From Anaerolinea thermolimosa (GTDB lineage: Bacteria; Chloroflexota; Anaerolineae; Anaerolineales; Anaerolineaceae): a DNA stretch of 64,000 bases. The translations under genes and the position numbers were made by a program. The notes beneath the pieces are model-generated. The model saw only the letters and a program-made list of their open reading frames with translations. It was not told where the DNA came from and did not search any database. Below, one piece after another: positions 58,857 to 64,000 of this stretch. Each line of letters begins with the position of its first letter. Within the stretch, counting starts at the first letter, position 1. Location: the NCBI RefSeq assembly GCF_001050195.2, contig NZ_DF967965.1:852566-916565 (forward strand), written 5' to 3'.

Positions 58857-61055
58857 TTACGGGCGTTTAGCCTTGGTCAGGTCGACAGGCACCTTGGTGC
58901 CCAGATCCTGGATTGAGTCGTATAGCGCCTGAAGCACATACTTGGCGTTGTGGACATACGCTCCCGGGTCTTTTTGAACGTACTGGTAGTTGTACGCTGC
59001 TTTGAGCAGGCGCGGGGTGAAGGCGTTGTAGGCAATGGGGCCATTATCACCCACATCTGCTTTACCATCGCCATCGGCGTCGACGAAGAAATAGGGGTAA
59101 GCCGCCGGGTTGTAGACGATACCCTTGCCAGCCACATCTTTGGCGTAGGCCTGAATGGCGCTGTAGAGCATCTCGGCCATGGTGTCAACCTCGCCCTTGA
59201 GGCCTTCGGTGACGTCGCCGTCACCGTCGTAATCCTCTTTCGAGTTCATCCTGATCTTGGCCGGGTCATCAACCCCATGGCAACCGGTGCAGGCATCCAC
59301 TTTTGGAGCGAGCTGGTGGGCATCGTGGCAGGAGGTGCAGGTGTTGAGGTTACCCTCGTGCTGGAAGCGACCGGCGTATTCCTTGCCAGCATACTGATAG
59401 ATACCCTGAGCCTCACTACCGAAGAGCGTTGCACCTGCGGCGAAGTAATGTACGTTGCGGAAGCGGATAGCTTCGCTGGGAGTATCGGCTGCAGCGTCAC
59501 CCAGAGCTTTGTTCACTGAGACAGTGGACTCGCGCCCCTGATGGCAGGCCAGGCAAAGATTGGAGGCATTGCCCTCACCGAAGGTGAGTTTCGCGCCGCT
59601 GGGGAAGGTTACATCGTTGACCACGTAGTTGGCTGGCCATTCAGCTTCGTTGTGGCAGGTGGAGCACATAAAGCCATTCGAGGCTTTATTGGTGATATTG
59701 ACTCCCTCTTTAATAAACTGAGGCAGCCCAGTGGCCGTGTGGCACTTTGCACAGGTACCGGGGACGTTGCCTTCCTCGGCATCCCAGTGGCGGAAGGCCT
59801 CAGTATTCCCTGCGAAATGCCCGGCGTCATCGCGGTGCATCTTGCTCATGTCGATCGGCTGGCTGAGCTTGATGTTCAGGTCAGCGAGTGAATCATAGAG
59901 CAACTGGACGATGTATTTATTGCCGTGGGCAAATGCGCCTGGATCTTTCACGGAGACCTGGTAGTTATAGGCCGCCTTGAGCAAGCGTGGGGTCCAGGTG
60001 GAGTAAGCTACCGGGCCGTTGTCGCTGGTATCCGGTTTACCGTCACCGTCAGCATCGGCAAAGAAGTAAGGATAGGTTGCCGGATCGTAGGTAATGCCAG
60101 TACCAGCCACTTCTTTGGCATAAGCCTGAATACCGCTGTAAAGGGCAGCCTGCAGGCCTTCAATTTCACCCGCCATGCCTTCGGTCACGTTACCATCACC
60201 ATCATAGTCAGGGGCGGAGGAAACCATGCGTACCTTCTTCAGGTCATCCACGGTTTTTACACCCTCATGGCAGAGGGCGCATTCCTGAACCTTGACTTCC
60301 AGGGTGTGAGGGTTATGGCAGCCAACGCAGGTGTTGTACCCCTCGACATGGTCGTTCTTGGCGTCGTAGGCCTGGCCGTCGTACTGGTAGCCACCCTTGA
60401 CCTCGGTACCATAAAGGGTGATGGCAGCGGCGAAGTAGTGAACGTTGATGAAGCCGAAGCGCACTTCCTGATCGCCCTGTTTAATGGGGGCAACCACGGC
60501 GTCGGGATCGGTCGCGTTGAATTTTGCGATCTGATCATCGACCTGAACTTTGGTAGCGCGGCCCTGGTGGCAGACCATGCAGCGCGCTTCAGGCCCGAGA
60601 CCAGAAATGGTGACTCCCGAAAGGAAAGAAACGCTCGAAAGCTTTGCCGTGGCTTCGTTATGGCAGGCAGTGCAGGTAATGGTTGTGCCGATAGGAGCGG
60701 GTTTGTCCACTTTACCGGCTTCACTACCATCGGCACCCAGGAAATCGAGGTAACCGGTGGTGCTATGGCAGGTAGCACAGGCAACTGGAACCGACTTGTC
60801 TTCGGTGTTATCCCAGTGCTTGAAGGCTTCGGAGTCTGCCGCGTTGTGTGGTGAGGCAGCCCATTCTGCCTGGAAGGGGGCCTCGGGGCCGGCTTCCGGG
60901 GTTGGGCAGGGCTGCGGCGCGGGGCAGGTTGGGGCCGGGGCCTGGGTAGGTTGCTCGGTGGCGCTGGGAGTAGCAGTTGTGCAACCCGCAACAAGCAGGC
61001 TCAGACCGGCAAGCAACAAAAGTAGATAAAGTATTTTGTTTGACCGATATTGCAT
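58857..61055 (-). CDS. deca-heme c-type cytochrome lipoprotein, tandem five-heme repeats
   Basis: A 732-residue exported lipoprotein: signal with lipobox LLVAGC (Cys25), then a Pro/Thr/Ala-rich linker to about residue 60. Two repeats of about 340 residues follow, each with five CxxCH motifs. Repeat 1 has CATCH (93-97), CTACH, CMVCH, CVGCH, CALCH; repeat 2 has CAKCH (435-439), CSTCH, CLACH, CTSCH, CTGCH. Both repeats share NVHYFAA (a likely distal His), DYDGDGNV/DYDGDGDV loops and a second DADGDGK loop, then PRLLKAAYNYQ. The D-x-D-x-D loops look like calcium sites. Likely acts in extracellular electron transfer. GAGGAG precedes the ATG. Confidence 0.9.
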   Translation of the reverse strand: MQYRSNKILYLLLLLAGLSLLVAGCTTATPSATEQPTQAPAPTCPAPQPCPTPEAGPEAPFQAEWAASPHNAADSEAFKHWDNTEDKSVPVACATCHSTTGYLDFLGADGSEAGKVDKPAPIGTTITCTACHNEATAKLSSVSFLSGVTISGLGPEARCMVCHQGRATKVQVDDQIAKFNATDPDAVVAPIKQGDQEVRFGFINVHYFAAAITLYGTEVKGGYQYDGQAYDAKNDHVEGYNTCVGCHNPHTLEVKVQECALCHEGVKTVDDLKKVRMVSSAPDYDGDGNVTEGMAGEIEGLQAALYSGIQAYAKEVAGTGITYDPATYPYFFADADGDGKPDTSDNGPVAYSTWTPRLLKAAYNYQVSVKDPGAFAHGNKYIVQLLYDSLADLNIKLSQPIDMSKMHRDDAGHFAGNTEAFRHWDAEEGNVPGTCAKCHTATGLPQFIKEGVNITNKASNGFMCSTCHNEAEWPANYVVNDVTFPSGAKLTFGEGNASNLCLACHQGRESTVSVNKALGDAAADTPSEAIRFRNVHYFAAGATLFGSEAQGIYQYAGKEYAGRFQHEGNLNTCTSCHDAHQLAPKVDACTGCHGVDDPAKIRMNSKEDYDGDGDVTEGLKGEVDTMAEMLYSAIQAYAKDVAGKGIVYNPAAYPYFFVDADGDGKADVGDNGPIAYNAFTPRLLKAAYNYQYVQKDPGAYVHNAKYVLQALYDSIQDLGTKVPVDLTKAKRP

Positions 61056-61310
61056 AATGTATTCTCCTCGTCAAATGGTCCTTGGGAAATAAGAAAAAGC
61101 CAGTTGTTCTACCCGATAAATATCACCTCCAATCTGATACCATGTAACTCGAATTTTAAGACCGTTTTCATTTTATATGATAACCGAGATGAGAGCAAGT
61201 TAAAAATGTCACAATTTCCATAAGCAGACAGGCTGGTGAGAGAGGGGAGAGCAGAACGTTGGGCACTTAAAAAGGAATCAATCCTTATTTTTGAGTTCGG
61301 GATTCAACTC
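61056..61310. other. intergenic region between the cytochrome and tRNA-fMet
   Basis: AT-rich 255 bases with no gene. On the minus strand it should hold the cytochrome promoter: a TATAAA-like box lies near 61177-61182, but the -35 is poor. I see nothing else. Confidence 0.5.
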
Positions 61311-61338
61311 TTGACGGATGGAATGGGAATGGTATAAT
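61311..61338 (+). promoter_or_regulatory. sigma70-type promoter of the initiator tRNA
   Basis: TTGACG (61311-61316) and TATAAT (61333-61338) with 16-base spacing; the tRNA starts 12 bases after the -10 box. Confidence 0.85.
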
Positions 61339-61350
61339 GTCTTACAGCGA

Positions 61351-61422
61351 TGCGGGGTAGAGCAGTGGCAGCTCGTCGGGCTCATAACCCGGAGGTCAGT
61401 GGTTCGAATCCACTCCCCGCTA
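61351..61422 (+). tRNA. initiator tRNA-Met (anticodon CAT)
   Basis: A 72-base cloverleaf with anticodon loop CTCATAA. Initiator marks are all present: three consecutive G-C pairs in the anticodon stem (GGG/CCC), an A11-U24 pair in the D-stem, and no Watson-Crick pair at 1-72. Here the 1-72 position is U with U instead of the common C with A. Acceptor is otherwise GCGGGG/CCCCGC. CCA is not encoded. Confidence 0.93.
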
Positions 61423-61430
61423 CTAACGAG

Positions 61431-61482
61431 AACCGTAGTCCCTGCCCGTAAAGGGTGTTTTGCGAGGGCTACGGTTTTTTTT
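61431..61482 (+). terminator. terminator after tRNA-fMet
   Basis: AACCGTAG (61431-61438) pairs with CTACGGTT (61469-61476), followed by a run of T to 61482. Confidence 0.85.
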
Positions 61483-61517
61483 GATCCCCAAAGGGGCATC
61501 CCGGGGCCGCGCTACAA

Positions 61518-61968
61518 AGAAGCACCCGCGGCTGCCTTAACTACTCAGGAAGATCTTCCCGCATTGCTCAAAGCCTGCGTCCACTCGCGCGAGGTGCGTC
61601 CGAGCAATCGCAGAGGCTTTACCAGGCGCTTGCGTTTCAGCCATAGAGATCAGGCGATGCTCCTCACGCTGATCGATACCGGCTTGCGCGCTATGGAGCT
61701 GTGCAAGCTGCTAATCGGGGAATATTGATTTGAAGACCGGGCGAGTGGAAGTGAAGCATGGCGTGATCGGTGTGGTACAGGGCGCACAGTGTACCTGGGC
61801 AGGACAACCTGCTAAGCGGTGTGGCACTCCCTGGTTGACCGGGAAGATGCGGATGATGCCGATGCGCCGGTTTTTCATGACCAGCATGGTCGACCTTTCA
61901 ACCCGGGCTCGTTGCGCCAACAGATCAAAGATATTGCGGATCGTGCAAGAGTCAAGGATGCTTACAAA
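61518..61968 (+). pseudogene. remnant of a tyrosine recombinase/integrase
   Basis: Broken remains of an integrase. The first part reads LTTQEDLPALLKAC, a scrambled middle, then RDQAMLLTLIDTGLRAMELCKL, the helix around the first catalytic Arg. An in-frame stop follows at 61726. A segment in a shifted frame reads KTGRVEVKHG, and after a further stop VWHSLVDREDADDADAPVFHDQHGRPFN and IADRARVKDAY continue the domain. It ends abruptly before the HxxR-type motif and the catalytic Tyr. At least two stops and a frameshift make it nonfunctional. It begins about 100 bases after tRNA-fMet, a typical integrase position. Confidence 0.8.
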
Positions 61969-62363
61969 GATCGGATTGGATCAGCAGATCGATTTCAGCC
62001 TGGTGAGCCTGGTAAAACCTCAAAGCCGCATTGTCCAGGCTTTCAGGCAAATCGAATTGAGCTGCGATCTCAGCCGGAGTCTCATTACAGTCTCGATTTG
62101 AAATCACGATTGTTTGGACGCGGATACCGGTGTTTCTTAAAACTGATACCGGGATGCCAGAAGATCCACGGCAATAGGTTATGCATTATACCGGGGAATT
62201 CAGGATCATCTAGGCTGGCTTTGAAGGCGCTGACCTTTTTTACAACGGACCAGAGGATGAACTGGTTCAGCGAGATGCCTTGTTGCTTCGCGAACGCCTC
62301 AGCTTCCTTTTTCAGCTCTAACGGTAAATTGACAGCACCCAGGATTTCTCCAGTTGTTACCAT
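61952..62363 (-). pseudogene. CopG (RHH)-DUF433 antitoxin-like gene, frameshifted
   Basis: The first frame, from ATG 62363, encodes a ribbon-helix-helix part (LPLELKKEAEAFAKQQGISLNQFILWSVV) and ASLDDPEFPGI. Past about position 62185 this frame turns into unlike sequence and stops at 62085. One base off, the other frame continues sensibly with YCRGSSGIPVSVLRNTGIRVQTIVIS, then ETPAEIAAQFDLPESLDNAALRFYQAHQAEIDLLI, the DUF433 domain, to a stop at 61952. A single-base insertion near 62171-62185 is the simplest explanation; programmed frameshifting or a sequencing error are alternatives. The gene lacks a clear Shine-Dalgarno. Confidence 0.75.
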
Positions 62364-62367
62364 TTAT

Positions 62368-62389
62368 TACATCATACATTATTACATTA
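62368..62389. promoter_or_regulatory. three tandem TACATYA repeats before the CopG-DUF433 gene
   Basis: TACATCA (62368-62374), TACATTA (62375-62381) and TACATTA (62383-62389) lie immediately upstream of the gene start on its minus strand. Ribbon-helix-helix antitoxins bind short repeated operators of this kind to repress themselves. Confidence 0.5.
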
Positions 62390-62501
62390 TGTCATCTCGA
62401 CGCGCCTACAATTGCGTCCATGTTGCCATTAATATAACGTTATTTGGATTAGTATAATGAAAATTACACAATGTAGCATACCCCTAACCGTTCAACTCCT
62501 C

Positions 62502-63365
62502 TTATGTTCTTGTGGCATCATCAGGTAGAAATCGGAGTTCAAGCCGTGCGTTCAAGGCAGCTGCGATCCGCCTGAGCAGTGACAGACTCGGAATGTGTCT
62601 ACCGCTCTCCAACCTGGTTAGGGTTGCTTCCTGAACGTCAACCATTTTCGCTAGTTGAGCCCTGGTTAATCCACGCCGAATGCGCAATCTCGTGATTTGG
62701 TAACCAAGCTCAAGTTCATTGAGGGCAATAACGTACTCAGGATATTTTTTCTGCTTTGCCTGCCGAACCTTGAAACTGGTCATCGCTGCTTCGTCCCCAA
62801 CGATTTCTTTTACAGGGAGCGGCGGTTCCTTCTCTGGCTGCCCAGTCTCCGGGTTATGCGTCAATACCGCTTTGATCCGGCGATCCTCGATCTCGATCCA
62901 GACTTTGACGTATTCTCTCTCATTCTTTTCTCTACAGCCCTGACAGGGAAAACCTTCTTCGATGAAATAATGCCCCCAATGAGCCGGGACTTCATCGCCG
63001 ATGAAGTACATTTGAAGGACGCTATCGAATGCCTTGGTTTGGATTGCCGCCAGACCGAGCTCTTTTCGCATGCGCCAGCGCTCGATATTTTCGGGTGAGT
63101 CAAGCTGCTCGATCCACGCCAGGATATCTTCCCGTTCGTACCTGCCTTCTCGCACAGGATAGCCATCGGCGCGTGCTCGCATAGCCTGACTGTGGCGGAA
63201 GAACTCACCCCATCGATTTTCCGAAGGCTGCGTGTGCTTCAGTTCCCTTTCTTTCCATTCTCCGCGCTCACGCTTCGCCTGCTCCCAGGATAGCGGAGTG
63301 TGACGATATTGCCAGCCACAGAAAGGGCAAACTAATTCAGCATAGATCGTATCAAACATACCCAT
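62502..63365 (-). CDS. XRE-family helix-turn-helix protein with two CxxC pairs
   Basis: A 287-residue protein. The N-terminal region has Cys13 and Cys16 (CPFC), and a second pair at Cys140 and Cys143 (CQGC), which may bind zinc. The middle is unrecognised. Near residue 228 starts a helix-turn-helix (ALNELELGYQITRLRIRRGLTRAQLAKMVDVQEATLTRLESGR...) of the HigA/XRE type with the SLLRRIAAALNARLELRF tail. ATG 63365 is my choice because the conserved N-terminus starts there; extension upstream adds residues from an inverted transposase region. It probably binds DNA. Its position in a decayed region and the antitoxin-like helix-turn-helix suggest a toxin-antitoxin link, but no toxin is seen. Confidence 0.7.
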   Translation of the reverse strand: MGMFDTIYAELVCPFCGWQYRHTPLSWEQAKRERGEWKERELKHTQPSENRWGEFFRHSQAMRARADGYPVREGRYEREDILAWIEQLDSPENIERWRMRKELGLAAIQTKAFDSVLQMYFIGDEVPAHWGHYFIEEGFPCQGCREKNEREYVKVWIEIEDRRIKAVLTHNPETGQPEKEPPLPVKEIVGDEAAMTSFKVRQAKQKKYPEYVIALNELELGYQITRLRIRRGLTRAQLAKMVDVQEATLTRLESGRHIPSLSLLRRIAAALNARLELRFLPDDATRT

Positions 63366-63396
63366 AGGAACCTGCCTTCCAGTAATGCTCATTATA

Positions 63397-63666
63397 TTAC
63401 GTCGACAAACGATTAGCGATAATCCTCCAACCCGCTGCCATATCAGACCAGGTCTTGTATCCCCGAACGGGATATTGCCGAAAGGTTCTCCGGCTGCGGC
63501 GGCAGCGATAGCAATACACCCATACTTCTCCCAGTTGCGGATCGATGACCCGTTTCCCTTCCCCTCCCCAGCGTTGAAAGGTCTCCCCACTGCAATATGG
63601 ACAGCGCTGCTGTCGCTCCTGCTGGCAATCCTTGACTTCTGGAAGTTTGAGTGTGACCATAGACAT
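63397..63666 (-). pseudogene. truncated transposase, N-terminal zinc ribbon only
   Basis: An 89-residue fragment starting MSMVTLKLPEVKDCQQERQQ. The zinc-ribbon motif is CPYCSGETFQRWG then YCYRCRRSRRTFRQYP. This wording is that of transposase N-termini I associate with Chloroflexota insertion sequences. After RQYP the sequence departs from that pattern and stops at 63397, so the catalytic domain is missing. ACCTGGAG precedes the start. It lies 31 bases upstream of the XRE gene. Confidence 0.65.
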
Positions 63667-63920
63667 GGCAAGCTCCAGGTACATGGCTGTTGAGGCAACT
63701 ACCATATTACTCGGAGCTTGCTCTTTTTTCAAAACCCACCAGCTTTGGGAGAGATACTGATCAGGGAGTTGAAAAAGTGTTTGTCCCATATCTGGTTGGT
63801 TTTTGATTGCTTGCCACATATGGTGATAAAAAGTTGTAAATCAGGCGGATTTGCCCCCATATGTTGGGTTTCAAAAGTCGCCCACCATTTTTGGGACAGA
63901 CACACACCGATTTTCTGTCA
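63667..63920. other. AT-rich spacer between two transposon remnants
   Basis: No credible gene. The stretch separates the truncated transposase from the repeat-bearing end at 63921 and probably holds remnants of insertion-sequence ends. Confidence 0.5.
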
Positions 63921-63967
63921 ATGCAAAATAGAAATGTCCCCTGAAATGCAAAATAGAGATGTCCCCT
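63921..63967. repeat. two tandem 22-base repeats at an insertion-sequence end
   Basis: 63921-63942 and 63946-63967 are copies of a 22-base unit that begins ATGCAAAATAG and ends ATGTCCCCT, differing at one position. Paired units of this type are transposase-binding sites at ends of many insertion sequences. Confidence 0.7.
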
Positions 63968-64000
63968 ATGAAGAGTGGTGAGACAATGCCAGATGTGATG
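63968..64000 (+). mobile_element. start of an insertion-sequence transposase gene, cut by the window edge
   Basis: An ATG at 63968 directly after the second repeat opens an uninterrupted frame (MKSGETMPDVM) to the window end. Its position right behind the repeats suggests it is the transposase of the element whose end is marked by them. Only 11 codons are visible, so the family cannot be named. Confidence 0.4.

Noticed and set aside
63366..63698. A longer N-terminus for the XRE protein, from 63698
   Set aside because: The added residues are unlike any protein and overlap the transposase zinc ribbon in a different frame; a good start is at 63365.
63718..63981. A small cysteine-containing protein on the plus strand at the right end
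   Set aside because: The frame has no ribosome site, crosses the tandem repeats and shows no recognisable pattern; it is open by chance.

Overview
The window looks like a chromosome segment from a thermophilic or mesophilic anaerobic member of the Chloroflexota, most likely Anaerolineae or a near relative. The evidence is indirect: lipoprotein-type secreted cytochromes, a group 4 [NiFe] hydrogenase, carbohydrate-degrading loci rich in Gfo/Idh and ThuA proteins, a CopG-DUF433 antitoxin, and a transposase zinc ribbon of a type I associate with this phylum. No rRNA is present, so the taxonomy is an inference. Genes are densely packed, ATGA stop/start overlaps are common, and sigma70-like promoters can be read directly at several places.

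Layout. 1-4448: end of a LacI-family regulator, a GH130 mannosylglucose phosphorylase and a GH78 alpha-L-rhamnosidase (sugar locus 1). 4570-18307: one long purine operon behind a clear promoter, purSL-purQ-purC-purE-purK-purF-purDM-purN-purH-guaB. It covers PRPP to IMP and on to XMP except for purB. 18304-19620: a convergent GH140/DUF4038-type glycosidase. 19729-23574: a YqeC-MocA fusion, then oligoendopeptidase F and a VTT membrane protein. 23735-31727: an eight-gene minus-strand sugar cluster (GH1 beta-glucosidase, three Gfo/Idh oxidoreductases, two TIM-barrel isomerases, two ThuA proteins), split by a perfect 18-bp intercistronic hairpin. 31997-37251: housekeeping and miscellaneous genes (membrane protein, dcd, CapA-like lipoprotein, bifunctional FTCD, SRAP protein). 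37291-42747: an 1818-residue hybrid sensor kinase. 42805-43007: tRNA-Glu with a tandemly duplicated 3' end plus terminator.

43653-52184: a group 4 membrane-bound [NiFe] hydrogenase operon of eleven genes, combining antiporter-like subunits, the NuoA/B/C/D/H/I-like core and a HycI-type protease. 52218-54239: two cation diffusion facilitators. 54278-56780: an S9 peptidase and a SixA phosphatase with a lysine-rich tail. 56981-61055: two multiheme c-type cytochromes, one NapC/NirT-like membrane protein with nine heme sites and one lipoprotein with ten heme sites built as a tandem duplication. 61311-61482: initiator tRNA with promoter and terminator. 61518-64000: a decayed accessory region with an integrase remnant, a frameshifted CopG-DUF433 antitoxin, an XRE regulator, a truncated transposase and the start of another insertion element.

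Taken together the segment describes an anaerobic sugar degrader. It makes its own purines, cleaves plant-type and mannan-type oligosaccharides, disposes of reductant as H2 while storing ion-motive force, and may pass electrons to the outside through a membrane and extracellular cytochrome pair. The features most worth follow-up are the Gfo/ThuA/isomerase/GH1 cluster, the tandem deca-heme lipoprotein with calcium-type loops, the hydrogenase operon, and the duplicated tRNA-Glu 3' end.
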